Positions 36,071 to 45,913 are shown, counted from the stretch's first letter. The stretch is DNA of 64,000 nt from Kangiella koreensis DSM 16069 (GCF_000024085.1 NC_013166.1:248001-312000), one strand, 5' to 3'. Made by a program: numbers and translations. Notes: generated by a model from the sequence alone, not told the origin.

Positions 36071-37446
36071 CGTCCAACCCACACTTCAACACGACGGTTT
36101 TTATTACGGCCGTTTTCGGTGCTGTTAGAAGCAATGGCCCCTTTGCTGCCAAAGCCTTGCACATAAAACGGTTTTACACCTGCCTTTTCAAGCTCACGAG
36201 CAATGATCCGCGCAAGTCGTTTAGAGTCATCTTTATCAGTTTCTTCGGTACCTGATTCATAGGTAAATCCGAACAAAAACAGGTCTTCGAGCTGGTTTTG
36301 CTCAACATATTTAACCAGCCGCTGAATATCTAGCTTGGCTTTATTATCCAGTTCATCAGTGCCCTCATCAAAGTGGAAGGTGATAGATAGGCGTTTGGAG
36401 TCGGTGATCATGTTGAGGTAGCGTGGTGGATAATTACGATTAAAGCGAATCGTTGCATCGTTTACTTTTAATGAAATTAACCCAGTATTTTCAACTACGC
36501 TTTGCGCCTGATCCTGTTGCACAAACTGCATAAAACGGCGCGCATACGGATTGGTATTGTTACTCGGGTAATACATATACAGGCGGCGACTTAGCACATA
36601 GTCTTCCGTACTGACTGTGAAAAGATTAGGTTTGAAAGAAAGAGCAACCCCAGTTTCTGACAAAGCTAGTAGTTTGGTGTCATTAACATAGGAAAGACCA
36701 ATAAAACCGATAGCACCAGGTGTTTTGTACACCATATCAGATAGTTCACTTGAAGATTCATATCGTTTGGCGTACTCGGATAGTTTGACTTGATGATGAT
36801 CGAGGACCAGTGATTTAAAGGTATCAAAGGTTCCTGAATTATCGTCGCGGGCAAACAAACTGATTTTTTGATTGATACCGCCAACTTCTTGCCAGTTGCG
36901 AATCTCGCCGGCAAAGATGCGGGCCAATGTTTCCGTGTCCAGGGTGTTGATGACAAGCTGTGGGTGGACAATCACCGCCAGACCATCGACCGCAATGGTC
37001 AATTCGCTATCCACTGATTTGAGATCACCATATAAAGCGCGCAATTGCCCACGTTCCTTTTCCTTGATGCGGCGAGATGACATAGCGATATCGGTGTCTT
37101 CAGCTGACAGAGCCTTAAAGCCAGTACTAGAACCATGCGCCTTGATATCAACCCCTTTAATCGAGCCGTCAGCGAACTGGCCAAGTACGGTTTTTTCTAC
37201 CGCATGGGTCACCACGATATTTGTATTAGTGGCGCCTTCTGCTTTCAAGAATTCTTCAACCAATCCAGGGGCGAGTGATTCTCCAATGGTGTTTGAGCCT
37301 TTCATTTCAAACAGGATGGTTGCTCTGCTGATATCGCTCTCAGAAAGTGTCTGGCTTTGATTTTTGGTAGTTTTGGCAATTAAGGGCTGTACCAATAGTG
37401 TGCTAAGTAATATGGCAGTAACAAGGATTCGCGCAAGTGATGTCAT
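36067..37446 (-). CDS. Phosphate-binding (PstS)-like protein fused to an OmpA-like domain
   Basis: 459 residues from the ATG at 37446, with AGGAGTG upstream; the longer frame starts at 37485. Signal peptide (ILVTAILLSTLLVQPLIA). Residues about 40-330 form a PBP-like domain (MKGSNTIGESLAPGLVEEFL, LSAEDTDIAMSSRRIKEKE, ARDDNSGTFDTFKSLVL, GAIGFIGLSYV). The C-terminal about 110 residues are OmpA-like (ITFHFDEGTDELDNKAKLDIQRLV, GFGSKGAIASNSTENGRNKNRRVEVW), which binds peptidoglycan. A wall-tethered phosphate sensor or scavenger is inferred; no pst transport genes are nearby. Confidence 0.85.
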   Translation of the reverse strand: MTSLARILVTAILLSTLLVQPLIAKTTKNQSQTLSESDISRATILFEMKGSNTIGESLAPGLVEEFLKAEGATNTNIVVTHAVEKTVLGQFADGSIKGVDIKAHGSSTGFKALSAEDTDIAMSSRRIKEKERGQLRALYGDLKSVDSELTIAVDGLAVIVHPQLVINTLDTETLARIFAGEIRNWQEVGGINQKISLFARDDNSGTFDTFKSLVLDHHQVKLSEYAKRYESSSELSDMVYKTPGAIGFIGLSYVNDTKLLALSETGVALSFKPNLFTVSTEDYVLSRRLYMYYPSNNTNPYARRFMQFVQQDQAQSVVENTGLISLKVNDATIRFNRNYPPRYLNMITDSKRLSITFHFDEGTDELDNKAKLDIQRLVKYVEQNQLEDLFLFGFTYESGTEETDKDDSKRLARIIARELEKAGVKPFYVQGFGSKGAIASNSTENGRNKNRRVEVWVGR

Positions 37447-37588
37447 GATCACTCCTGATAGTGTTAATCGAGCGGTTAGAAACAAGTCCGCAGGATTATA
37501 AGATCTAACAGGGAGTGGGAAATGACAGTTTTATGACATTACAGTTGAGTTTGCTCGTCAACATGACAAGGTGGAGCTTTAAATAAAT

Positions 37589-38035
37589 TCAGCCTTGTCG
37601 GAGTACTGCAAAGTCGGCTTGCATGGTAGCTTTGCTTTCGCCAGCTTCAATCACATCAATCTCAAGCGACAGTCGGCCGCGTCCCCTTGAATCAAATCTT
37701 TTAAGAAAGTGCTCAATAATATCTGGATTTGCAATTTGGCAGCTGGCAACGATATCGCCATTGATAGGCTTGCTGTAACGGATGGTGGCGCTAGCCAAGA
37801 CTACAGAACCGTGACGTTGCCGTTGTTGAACCATATGCGTCACCAATGACCAGCCGGCGAGTGTTGCGGTGGTGTAGATGCTACCGGCAAATGCGGTGTT
37901 ATGAATGTTCTTATTGGCTTCAAACGGTGCCGATACCTGAATACTGTTACTGGTCAGGCTATCGACCTGAATTTGTAGTGCCTGGGTGATCGGAATTTCT
38001 TTATACAGCAGTTGTTGCAGTTCAGCGGCTTCCAT
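37589..38035 (-). CDS. YiiD-C-type thioesterase (hotdog fold)
   Basis: 148 residues. ITQALQIQVDSL, SAPFEANKNIHNTAFAGSIYTTATLAGWSLV (the hotdog helix with the Asn/His-rich approach) and VVLASATIRYSKPINGDIVA match the thioesterase domain otherwise found at the C-terminus of YiiD. Likely hydrolyses an acyl-thioester; substrate unknown. Single gene. Confidence 0.82.
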   Translation of the reverse strand: MEAAELQQLLYKEIPITQALQIQVDSLTSNSIQVSAPFEANKNIHNTAFAGSIYTTATLAGWSLVTHMVQQRQRHGSVVLASATIRYSKPINGDIVASCQIANPDIIEHFLKRFDSRGRGRLSLEIDVIEAGESKATMQADFAVLRQG

Positions 38036-38169
38036 GGGTACACAAGGGTTTACAGATGGTAAGAGGTTACTCTAACAATATTTTCGAAAAAGTTAACCCT
38101 TTTCCAACTGGTCGGCGTTTATAGCAATGTCATTAACATAAATGCGAATCAAATGGATGGAGCACGAAA

Positions 38170-39918
38170 ATGAATACTGATAAAGCAAATACAGTGAAAA
38201 CATCATTAAAGATCAGCGTTTTGGCCAGCATGGTTGCCTTGGCAATATCCGGCTGCCAAAACACGGATACCGGTGAGCAAAGAGCTGAGCAAGACAAGCG
38301 AGTCGAGATTGCAAAAACTGAGGAGCTGCAGCGACAAAAAAAAGAGCAGGAGCAAGTTGTTGTGACTGGAGCTCGGATCATGTCAGAGGCCAAAGAAAGA
38401 AATGTACCTATGTATGATATGGCGATGCCTGCCCCTCAGTCGCCTGGGATCTGGCAGCAGCCTGAAGTGAATCGCGAACAATATCAGCACCTTGATGAAT
38501 CGGGTATTTTTCTGGCCAAAGAGCAGCCAGTATCGACTTTTAGTATTGATGTGGATACCGGTTCTTACTCCAATGTCCGCCGTATGTTAAATGATGGTTA
38601 TTTGCCACCGGAAGATGCGGTACGTCTAGAAGAGTTTGTTAATTATTTTAACTATGACTATCAAACGCCCGACAGTACTGAGCAACCTTTTGCGGTGAAC
38701 ACTCATGTATTTAGTGCGCCTTGGAACTCTAATGCCTACCTGATGGAAATTGGTATCAAAGGTTTTGAGCCTGAGCAGCAGGAATTACCGCCATCCAATC
38801 TGGTGTATCTGATTGATGTATCGGGTTCGATGAATAGCGAAGATAAATTGGGATTGGTCAAAAAGTCATTAAAACTGTTAGCGCAGGAAAGTAGTGATCA
38901 GGATAGGATCTCAATCGTGGTGTATGCCGGTGCCAGTGGTGTGGTGCTTGAGCCGACCAAGGGTAATGATCGCATGGCCATAGAGCAGGCTCTCGATCGA
39001 TTGAGCGCGGGTGGTTCGACTAATGGTGGTGCTGGGATTGAGCTGGCTTATAAGTTGGCTGAGCAAGCCTTCATTAAAGACGGCATTAACCGTGTGATTC
39101 TAGCCACCGATGGTGACTTTAACGTGGGAACGATCAATCGTGAGCAGCTGATCGATCTCGTTGAGCGTAAGCGCGAAAGCGGTATCTCATTCACCACGCT
39201 GGGATTTGGCAGCGGCAATTACAATGAGCACTTGATGGAGCAGCTGGCTGACAAGGGTAACGGTAATTATGGCTATATTGATAGTTTGCAGGAAGCGCGT
39301 AAATTATTGGTCGAGCAGCGTGCGGGAACCCTGATGACGATTGCCAAGGATGTCAAAATCCAGGTGGAGTTTAATCCGCAGGTGGTGGCTGAATACCGTT
39401 TACTGGGTTACGAAAACCGTGCCTTGAACCGCGAAGATTTCAATAATGACAAGGTCGATGCAGGTGAAATCGGAGCAGGACATACCGTAACAGCGCTCTA
39501 TGAAGTGGTGTTGGTAGGTTCCGAAGGGCGTCGTGTGGATGAATTGCGTTATAGCGAGAAAGAAGTGCAGCAGCAAAAGCTGGCCGATGAGGCAGCGCTG
39601 GTGAAATTGCGCTATAAGATGCCGGATGAAGATGACAGTAAACTCATTAGCCATGTCATTGATCGCAAGCAGTTTAACCACGGCGATACTATCGCTGGTG
39701 ACCGTCAGTTTGCAGCCAGTGTCGCTGGATTTGCACAACTGTTGCGTGGCGGACGCTACTTGAATGGCTGGGATTGGCAACAGGCGATTGAGCTGGCGCA
39801 GAATAGCAAAGGCGCTGATAAAAACGGTTACCGTGGCGAAATGATTCAACTGATGAAGATGGCGCAGCTACTGGATGAGCAGAATGACCAGGTTGATGAA
39901 CAAGTCAGTAACCAATAA
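38170..39918 (+). CDS. vWA-domain lipoprotein (YfbK-like)
   Basis: 582 residues: lipobox AISGC (Cys29), a charged linker carrying VVVTGARI (63-70), a vWF N-terminal domain (PVSTFSIDVDTGSYSNVRRMLNDG), and a vWA domain with a full MIDAS (LIDVSGSMNSEDKL, GGSTNGG, LATDGDFNVG), followed by a DUF3520-type C-terminal region (VEFNPQVVAEYRLLGYENRALNREDFNNDKVDAGEIGAGH). Metal-dependent protein binding is expected. The VVTGARI segment resembles the N-terminus of TonB-dependent receptors, unusual here. First gene of an operon with an ECF sigma factor and its likely regulator. Confidence 0.9.
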   Translation: MNTDKANTVKTSLKISVLASMVALAISGCQNTDTGEQRAEQDKRVEIAKTEELQRQKKEQEQVVVTGARIMSEAKERNVPMYDMAMPAPQSPGIWQQPEVNREQYQHLDESGIFLAKEQPVSTFSIDVDTGSYSNVRRMLNDGYLPPEDAVRLEEFVNYFNYDYQTPDSTEQPFAVNTHVFSAPWNSNAYLMEIGIKGFEPEQQELPPSNLVYLIDVSGSMNSEDKLGLVKKSLKLLAQESSDQDRISIVVYAGASGVVLEPTKGNDRMAIEQALDRLSAGGSTNGGAGIELAYKLAEQAFIKDGINRVILATDGDFNVGTINREQLIDLVERKRESGISFTTLGFGSGNYNEHLMEQLADKGNGNYGYIDSLQEARKLLVEQRAGTLMTIAKDVKIQVEFNPQVVAEYRLLGYENRALNREDFNNDKVDAGEIGAGHTVTALYEVVLVGSEGRRVDELRYSEKEVQQQKLADEAALVKLRYKMPDEDDSKLISHVIDRKQFNHGDTIAGDRQFAASVAGFAQLLRGGRYLNGWDWQQAIELAQNSKGADKNGYRGEMIQLMKMAQLLDEQNDQVDEQVSNQ

Positions 39919-39953
39919 GTTGTGGCTAACCCAGGCATTGAACAGGTAACAAT

Positions 39954-40643
39954 ATGCTTGAAAGCCTTACACTAAAAAGCCATGATGGCGCTGGGGATGT
40001 GTTTCATAAGAGATCAAGCGTGACCAGAAGTAACGAAACCTTTAACAGCAATCAACAGCGCCAAGCCTCTTGCTCAGACCAACTGAGCGATGAGGCTTTG
40101 ATGGTTGGCTATACCAAAGGCAATATGCGTGCTTTTGAGCAACTTTATTTGCGGCACAAAAATCCTTTGTTACGTTACTTTTTACGACAGGTAGATGGTC
40201 GTGCCACGGCTGAAGAGTTGTTTCAGGAAACCTGGCAAAGCGTGATAAAAGGTAGCGACGGTTATCAGGTCAGTGCCAAATTTACCACCTGGCTCTATCA
40301 CATGGCGCGTAACAAATTGATTGACCATTACCGCAAACAAGGCCGAGGTGAGGTTTTATCATTGGATGATGATACTGATATGCAGCCGGTGGCGAATTCA
40401 GCCAGCGAGCCTGAGCAGCAGCTCAACGAGGCTCAATCCAAACAGCAATTTTTTTGGGCTTTGAATCAATTGCCGCTGGTGCAGCGCGAGGTGCTGGTGT
40501 TGAAAATCGAGAGTGGCATGACGGTGCAAGACATTGCAGAAACCATTCAGGATGATGCGGAGGCGGTGAAAAGCCGTTTGCGGTATGCGGTACAGAAACT
40601 CAAGCAGTTAATCAATGAAGCAAAGCTTGAGGTGGAATTATGA
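39954..40643 (+). CDS. ECF-family RNA polymerase sigma factor
   Basis: 229 residues. A non-conserved leader of about 45 residues precedes region 2 (DEALMVGYTKGNMRAFEQLYLRHKNPLLRYFLRQ, FTTWLYHMARNKLIDHYRKQGR); region 4 is QLPLVQREVLVLKIESGMTVQDIAETIQDDAEAVKSRLRYAVQKLKQL. Overlaps the next gene by 4 bases (ATGA), the usual coupling of sigma and anti-sigma. Probably controls this operon and an envelope regulon (inference). Confidence 0.93.
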   Translation: MLESLTLKSHDGAGDVFHKRSSVTRSNETFNSNQQRQASCSDQLSDEALMVGYTKGNMRAFEQLYLRHKNPLLRYFLRQVDGRATAEELFQETWQSVIKGSDGYQVSAKFTTWLYHMARNKLIDHYRKQGRGEVLSLDDDTDMQPVANSASEPEQQLNEAQSKQQFFWALNQLPLVQREVLVLKIESGMTVQDIAETIQDDAEAVKSRLRYAVQKLKQLINEAKLEVEL

Positions 40644-41407
40644 GTAAAGATAAAGACATAGAAAAGTTGCAACAATGGCAGGGCGAGGAAGAAACCAGTC
40701 CAGAACTGGATCAAAATATCCTGGCCATGGCTGAACAGCATCTCAAACAAAAAGAGCAGAAGGCTGCCGGTGGCAGCTGGTGGCATCGTTTGCGCGTGCC
40801 TGTTTCAGTGGCTGCTGGGTTACTGGTGACCCTTGGTGTGGCCCGTCTGATGGTCAATTTAAGTGGCGAAGACATGAATAATATGGCGCAGGTAGCCAGT
40901 TCAAAACCACTAGAAGAGCGTTATGCGATTGAGATGGATGCCGAGATGGCTTATTTAGAAAGGGAGCGTCAGAAACAAGAGCAGGTCAACGCTCAAGCAA
41001 AGCGTGAAAGCAAACAGCGAATGCTGGCTGCGCCTGCAGCACCGCAGGAGCCGGTACTGGAATTTGAGCCGCCTAAAGTCAGTGATATGGCTGAAGAATC
41101 GATAGTAGTTACCGGTTCGAGAATACGTGCTGTAGACCTTGAGCAAGCAGAGCCTGTGACAGTTATCGACGGAGAAATCGAGCAAACATCAGGCTTTGAT
41201 GAGCATGGCGTATTAGATGAAGCGGTCCTCGGTTATCCCTTGCCGGAAGTCTGGATCGAGGAAATTGAACAGGCGTTAGAAGCAGGCGATGAGATTACCG
41301 CGTTGGATGAGTGGGGGCAGTTTAAGCGCACCTATCCTGAGTACGAAGTTGATGAAAAGTTGCTTAAGCGTATAAAAACCCTACAAAAACTACGAGAAAA
41401 CCCATAG
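40640..41407 (+). CDS. Anti-sigma-like single-span membrane protein with TonB-receptor-like segment
   Basis: 255 residues. A cytoplasmic N-terminus of about 50 residues is followed by one membrane helix (about 53-72, VPVSVAAGLLVTLGVARLMV) and a periplasmic part with a Glu/Gln-rich coil. Residues 155-185 (IVVTGSRIRAVDLEQAEP, then VTVIDGEIEQTSG) read like the N-terminal plug start of a TonB-dependent receptor, although no barrel follows. The C-terminus WIEEIEQALEAGDEITALDEWGQFKRTYP resembles a region common in proteins of vWA/sigma operons. Topology and position suggest it restrains the upstream sigma factor; no ZAS motif is seen, so this is inference. Confidence 0.75.
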   Translation: MSKDKDIEKLQQWQGEEETSPELDQNILAMAEQHLKQKEQKAAGGSWWHRLRVPVSVAAGLLVTLGVARLMVNLSGEDMNNMAQVASSKPLEERYAIEMDAEMAYLERERQKQEQVNAQAKRESKQRMLAAPAAPQEPVLEFEPPKVSDMAEESIVVTGSRIRAVDLEQAEPVTVIDGEIEQTSGFDEHGVLDEAVLGYPLPEVWIEEIEQALEAGDEITALDEWGQFKRTYPEYEVDEKLLKRIKTLQKLRENP

Positions 41408-41424
41408 ATGTGTTGGGTTTTATT
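41397..41424 (+). terminator. Terminator of the vWA-sigma operon
   Basis: AAAACCCA (41397-41404) pairs with TGGGTTTT (41414-41421), followed by ATT. The stem includes the stop codon of the anti-sigma-like gene. Confidence 0.65.
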
Positions 41425-41479
41425 ACAGATCCGTCTAGTTTTTCCCTATCTTCTCAGATAAAATGGCCGCCCTTAAATC

Positions 41480-41493
41480 TTGATTCGGATCAA
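41480..41493 (+). promoter_or_regulatory. FNR/Anr box upstream of the cox operon
   Basis: TTGAT-TCGG-ATCAA is a perfect match to the FNR/Anr consensus TTGAT-N4-ATCAA, extended by C and G to a 16-base palindrome. A weak -10 (TAAAAT, 41459-41464) lies upstream, which would place the site just downstream of the transcription start, a repressing position. A related TTGA-TTGG-TCAA follows at 41496-41507. Confidence 0.65.
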
Positions 41494-41600
41494 GGTTGAT
41501 TGGTCAAATTCCTGTTAGGGCAGACGGGGATACCTGGTTTTATTATCAAATTAATAACAATTTCCGCATTTTGCGGGTTAACGTTAGTGGAGAGAAGAGC

Positions 41601-42767
41601 ATGTCATTGTTCCGCAAAGTCGCTCTCGCTGTAACCGCGCTAGCTGTTTTAGTGCTAACCGGTTGTAGTGAACAGGCGTATAACATGCGTGAAGGTGTGA
41701 CTGAGATCAGTAAAGAAGTTTACGAATTACACATGATCGCGATCTGGGTCTGTGTAGTGATCGGAGTCCTAACTTTTGGCGCAATGTTTTACTCGATGTT
41801 TGCGCATCGTAAAAGCAAAAATCCTATTCCAGCTAAGTTTTCTCACAGTACCACCGTTGAGATTATTTGGACCGTTATTCCTTTCATTATCCTTATTGCC
41901 TTAGCAGTTCCTGCTGTTAGCTTGTTGATAAAGATGGAAGATTCCAGTGATTCAGACATGACCGTTATGGTTAAAGGCTGGCAGTGGAAATGGGAATATA
42001 AGTACATCGATGGCGATAATGACCCGAGCAACGATGTCAGCTTCTTCTCAAACCTTGATGAGCAGTCTCTGAAAACTAGAGACAATTCAGGTAAAAACTT
42101 CTCTGGTACTCCTATTGATTATGAAAACTATCTTTTAGAAGTTGATAACCCTCTGGTTATCCCTGTTGGTCAAAAAGTTCGCTTTTTGGTTACTTCTGAA
42201 GACGTTATCCACTCTTTCTGGGTACCTGACTTCTCCGTCAAAAAAGATGCTATTCCAGGCTTTGTTAATGAAGTGTGGACAAAAGTAGATGAGCCAGGTA
42301 TTTACCGTGGTGTCTGTGCTGAGCTATGTGGTAAAGACCACGGCTTTATGCCAATCGTGGTGCACGTAGTAGAACAAGCTGAATATGACGCTTGGATGGC
42401 TTCTAAAGTTGAAGAGGCTAAATCTGGTCCTGACTTGAATGAGCGCACTATGGCTCAGCTGATGACTGAAGGTGAAGCAGCTTATAACAAGTACTGCGCA
42501 GCCTGCCACATGCCAAACGGCCAAGGTAACGGTCCATTCCCATCATTGGTTGGTAGCCCGATCATTGAAGGCGATATCGAGAAGCATATTGATGTGGTGG
42601 TAAATGGCGTTTCTGGAACTGCGATGCAGGCGTTTGGGCAACAGTTAACTGAAGCTGAAATTGCTGCTATCGTCACTTATGAGCGTAATGCTTGGGGCAA
42701 CGATAAGGGCGATAAAGCTCAGCCACAAGACGTCTACGACTTCAAAAATGCCGGTAAGGAGGAATAA
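41601..42767 (+). CDS. coxB: Cytochrome c oxidase subunit II with fused cytochrome c domain (caa3 type)
   Basis: 388 residues from the ATG at 41601 (GGAGAG upstream; the longer frame is not conserved). Lipoprotein-type signal VLTGC, two membrane helices ([39 protein letters not shown]), and the cupredoxin domain with the binuclear CuA ligands in [16 protein letters not shown]-terminal class I cytochrome c follows, with CAACH and axial-Met region near [10 protein letters not shown]. Receives electrons from cytochrome c and passes them to subunit I. First of coxB-coxA-cox11-coxC. Confidence 0.96.
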   Translation: MSLFRKVALAVTALAVLVLTGCSEQAYNMREGVTEISKEVYELHMIAIWVCVVIGVLTFGAMFYSMFAHRKSKNPIPAKFSHSTTVEIIWTVIPFIILIALAVPAVSLLIKMEDSSDSDMTVMVKGWQWKWEYKYIDGDNDPSNDVSFFSNLDEQSLKTRDNSGKNFSGTPIDYENYLLEVDNPLVIPVGQKVRFLVTSEDVIHSFWVPDFSVKKDAIPGFVNEVWTKVDEPGIYRGVCAELCGKDHGFMPIVVHVVEQAEYDAWMASKVEEAKSGPDLNERTMAQLMTEGEAAYNKYCAACHMPNGQGNGPFPSLVGSPIIEGDIEKHIDVVVNGVSGTAMQAFGQQLTEAEIAAIVTYERNAWGNDKGDKAQPQDVYDFKNAGKEE

Positions 42768-42769
42768 TT

Positions 42770-44329
42770 ATGGGTGATCATAAACCAACCGGCATTTCAC
42801 GCTGGTTATTTACTACGAACCATAAAGACATTGGTACCATGTACCTGGTCTTCTCGTTCATCATGTTCCTGATTGGTGGTGCTATGGCAATGGTTATCCG
42901 TGCCGAGCTTTTCCAACCAGGCTTACAGTTTGTTGAACCTAACTTTTTCAATCAGATGACAACCCTGCATGGCTTGATCATGGTCTTCGGTGCTGTGATG
43001 CCAGCGACTGTTGGTCTTGCTAACTGGTTGATTCCGATGATGATTGGTGCGCCAGACATGGCCTTACCACGTATGAACAACTGGAGTTTCTGGATTCTTC
43101 CAGCAGCCTTTATCCTGTTGTTGTCATCACTGTTTATGGAAGGTGGTGCGCCTAACTTCGGTTGGACTTTCTATGCGCCACTGTCGACCACTTATGGTCC
43201 TCCATCCACTGACTTCTTTATCTTTGGTGTGCACTTGATGGGTATCTCATCCATTATGGGTGCTATCAACGTTATCGTGACTGTATTCAACATGCGTGCT
43301 CCTGGCATGACTTTGATGAAAATGCCATTGTTCGTATGGACCTGGTTGATTACAGCCTTCTTGCTGGTCATGGTTATGCCAGTACTAGCTGGTGCGGTAA
43401 CCATGATGCTGACAGATCGTCACTTCGGTACATCATTCTTTGATGCTGCCGGTGGTGGTGACCCAGTGATGTTCCAGCACATTTTCTGGTTCTTCGGTCA
43501 CCCTGAAGTTTACATCATGATTCTTCCTGCGTTTGGTATCGCTTCTGCGATTATTCCAACCTTTGCTCGTAAGAAACTGTTTGGTTATTCTTCAATGGTT
43601 TACGCTACAGCATCGATCGCTTTCCTATCATTCATCGTATGGGCGCACCACATGTTTACCGTGGGTATGCCAGTTAAAGGTGAATTGTTCTTCATGATTG
43701 CGACCATGTTGATTGCGGTTCCAACCGGTGTGAAGGTATTTAACTGGGTTGCAACTATGTGGCAGGGTTCAATCACCTACGAAACGCCTATGTTGTATGC
43801 GATTGCTTTCGTGATTCTATTCACTATCGGTGGTTTCTCTGGCGTGATGTTGGCGTTAACTCCGGTGGATTGGCAGTATCATGACACCTACTTCGTGGTA
43901 GCTCACTTCCACTATGTACTATTCCCGGGTGCTATTTTCGGTACCATGGCAGCGGTTTATTACTGGATGCCTAAGTGGACTGGTCGTATGTATGATGAGA
44001 AGTTGGCTAAAATCCACTTCTGGTTATCAATCGTGTTTGTTAACTTAACTTTCTTCCCAATGCACTTCTCAGGTTTGGCGGGTATGCAACGTCGTGTTCC
44101 TGATTACAACATCATGTTCTCTGACTTCAATATGTGGTCAAGTATTGGTGCATTCGGCTTAGGTTTGACTCAGTTCTTGTTCTTGTGGATTCTGGTTAAA
44201 ACCTGCATGTTGAAGAAAGGTGAGAAAGCGACTGATCAAGTATGGGAAGGTGCAGAGGGTCTTGAATTTAATCAATTACCTTCACCAGCGCCGTACCATT
44301 CATTTAGTACGCCACCTAAAGTCGACTAA
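42770..44329 (+). CDS. coxA: Cytochrome c oxidase subunit I
   Basis: 519 residues, twelve membrane helices. Heme a/a3 and CuB ligands are seen in [25 protein letters not shown] (His-Tyr crosslink region), WAHHMFTVG and [33 protein letters not shown] is characteristic of A-type oxidases with the D and K channels. AAGGAGGAA precedes the ATG, 2 bases after coxB. Catalyses oxygen reduction to water with proton pumping. Confidence 0.98.
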   Translation: MGDHKPTGISRWLFTTNHKDIGTMYLVFSFIMFLIGGAMAMVIRAELFQPGLQFVEPNFFNQMTTLHGLIMVFGAVMPATVGLANWLIPMMIGAPDMALPRMNNWSFWILPAAFILLLSSLFMEGGAPNFGWTFYAPLSTTYGPPSTDFFIFGVHLMGISSIMGAINVIVTVFNMRAPGMTLMKMPLFVWTWLITAFLLVMVMPVLAGAVTMMLTDRHFGTSFFDAAGGGDPVMFQHIFWFFGHPEVYIMILPAFGIASAIIPTFARKKLFGYSSMVYATASIAFLSFIVWAHHMFTVGMPVKGELFFMIATMLIAVPTGVKVFNWVATMWQGSITYETPMLYAIAFVILFTIGGFSGVMLALTPVDWQYHDTYFVVAHFHYVLFPGAIFGTMAAVYYWMPKWTGRMYDEKLAKIHFWLSIVFVNLTFFPMHFSGLAGMQRRVPDYNIMFSDFNMWSSIGAFGLGLTQFLFLWILVKTCMLKKGEKATDQVWEGAEGLEFNQLPSPAPYHSFSTPPKVD

Positions 44330-44358
44330 TAGTGATTAATCTGACGAAGTAACTGATT

Positions 44359-44925
44359 ATGAGTGATATTAACCAACAGCCAGAGCAAGACAAAAACAAG
44401 GTCATGACCCGTAAGTTGGTCATGGTGGTGTTGATTATGCTGGCTTTCGGTTTTGCCATGATTCCTTTGTACGATGTGTTCTGTGAAATCACGGGCTTAA
44501 ATGGTAAATCAAACGGTCTTGCTGTTTACGAACAGCAAGAACCGGATACCAGCCGTGAAATTACCGTTCAATTTATGACAATCACCAAGAACGACATGCC
44601 TTGGGATTTTCAGCCAGTACAAACACAAATAAAGGTCTATCCTGGCAAGGAATATGAAGTGAACTTCCGAGTTAAAAATCGCGCAGGTAAAGCCATTGTA
44701 GGACAAGCGATTCCGAGCTTTTCGCCAAACCTGGTCAGCCAATATTTCAATAAAACAGAGTGTTTCTGTTTTAATCAGCAAACATTGGCTGCGGGCGAAA
44801 CTGAAGAAATGCCGATGCGTTTCTTTGTCGATAAAGATCTACCGGAAAAGTATGACACCATTACATTGGCTTACACATTGCATAATGTGACCCCTGCCGA
44901 ACAACAAACACAGGCTGCTGACTAA
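44359..44925 (+). CDS. ctaG: Cytochrome c oxidase assembly protein CtaG/Cox11
   Basis: 188 residues: N-terminal membrane helix (KLVMVVLIMLAFGFAMIPLYDVFC), then a periplasmic copper-binding domain with FNKTECFCFNQQTL, the conserved CFCF copper motif, and MPMRFFVDKDLP. Delivers copper to CuB of subunit I. Located between coxA and coxC, as usual. Confidence 0.96.
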   Translation: MSDINQQPEQDKNKVMTRKLVMVVLIMLAFGFAMIPLYDVFCEITGLNGKSNGLAVYEQQEPDTSREITVQFMTITKNDMPWDFQPVQTQIKVYPGKEYEVNFRVKNRAGKAIVGQAIPSFSPNLVSQYFNKTECFCFNQQTLAAGETEEMPMRFFVDKDLPEKYDTITLAYTLHNVTPAEQQTQAAD

Positions 44926-44960
44926 GACGTCAGCGCAACGGTCTTTAACGGAGACATACG

Positions 44961-45836
44961 ATGAGTGAACAAACAAATACAGAATACGAAAAGTATTATG
45001 TACCAGAGCAGAGCAAGCTGCCGTTTATCGGTTCTATCGGCTTGTTCCTAACTGCTTTTGGTGCAGGCAATATGGTCCAAGGAAATTACCCTGAGGGTTA
45101 TATCTTGTACCTTGGCTTAGCAGTACTGGTTTACATGTTATCAACTTGGTGGGCTGCCACTATCCGCGAATCTATGAGCGGTTTATACAGCGCACAAATG
45201 AGCCGTTCATTTCGTCAAGGCATGTTATGGTTCATTACTTCAGAAGTAATGTTCTTTGCTGCTTTTTTTGGCGCATTATTCTATGTACGTATTTTAGTCA
45301 TGGAGTGGTTAGGCGGTTCTAGCAATAACGCTGCTACTCATGAGTTCTTATGGCCTGAATTTATTCCTAACTGGCCTATGGAGAAGACTCCTGCTGGTGA
45401 AACCACACAAGGTATGGGTGCCTGGGGCTTGCCGGCAATCAATACGGCGATTCTTTTATTCTCATCATTCACTTTGACCATTGCGCACCACGCATTGATT
45501 GAAAAGAATCGTGCGACCTTAATCCAGTTCACTGCAATTACTGCAGCTTTGGGTGTTATTTTCATGGGGCTTCAGATTTGGGAATATATTCATGCATACA
45601 CTGAAATGGGATTAACCTTAGGTAGCGGTATTTACGGCTCAACCTTCTTTATGTTGACGGGTTTCCACGGCTTGCACGTAACGGTAGGTACAATTTTCCT
45701 AATTATCCTAACCATTCGTTGTGCTAAAGGTCATTTTACCCCACAAGATCACTTTGCTTATGAAGCCGGTGCCTGGTACTGGCACTTCGTTGACGTGGTC
45801 TGGGTATTCCTGTTTATCTTCGTTTACATCCTGTAA
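44961..45836 (+). CDS. coxC: Cytochrome c oxidase subunit III
   Basis: 291 residues with seven membrane helices. It has WFITSEVMFFAAFFGALFY with the conserved Glu, TLTIAHHALIEKNRA, FMLTGFHGLHVTVGTIFLI and the C-terminal AWYWHFVDVVWVFLFIFVYI. Last gene of the cox operon, followed by a strong terminator. Confidence 0.97.
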   Translation: MSEQTNTEYEKYYVPEQSKLPFIGSIGLFLTAFGAGNMVQGNYPEGYILYLGLAVLVYMLSTWWAATIRESMSGLYSAQMSRSFRQGMLWFITSEVMFFAAFFGALFYVRILVMEWLGGSSNNAATHEFLWPEFIPNWPMEKTPAGETTQGMGAWGLPAINTAILLFSSFTLTIAHHALIEKNRATLIQFTAITAALGVIFMGLQIWEYIHAYTEMGLTLGSGIYGSTFFMLTGFHGLHVTVGTIFLIILTIRCAKGHFTPQDHFAYEAGAWYWHFVDVVWVFLFIFVYIL

Positions 45837-45854
45837 ACAGCTAAAAAGTCAGAC

Positions 45855-45884
45855 AAAAAACCGCCTCTTGGGGCGGTTTTTTTT
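45855..45884 (+). terminator. Terminator of the cox operon
   Basis: AAAAAACCGCC-TCTTG-GGGCGGTTTTTTTT, a near-perfect rho-independent terminator 20 bases after coxC. The A-run on the left makes it usable for the convergent hydroxylase gene too. Confidence 0.92.
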
Positions 45885-45913
45885 GGCGTTAAAATGAGTA
45901 GGATATTATCGGA

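Noticed and set aside
36872..37360. 162-codon ORF opposite the PstS-OmpA gene
   Set aside because: Shadow of a clearly coding gene; composition is not protein-like.
37565..37599. GACAAGG/CCTTGTC inverted repeat at the thioesterase 3' end as terminator
   Set aside because: Loop of 21 bases and no T-run on either strand.
39400..39849. 149-codon ORF opposite the vWA gene
   Set aside because: Antisense shadow of conserved vWA/DUF3520 coding sequence.
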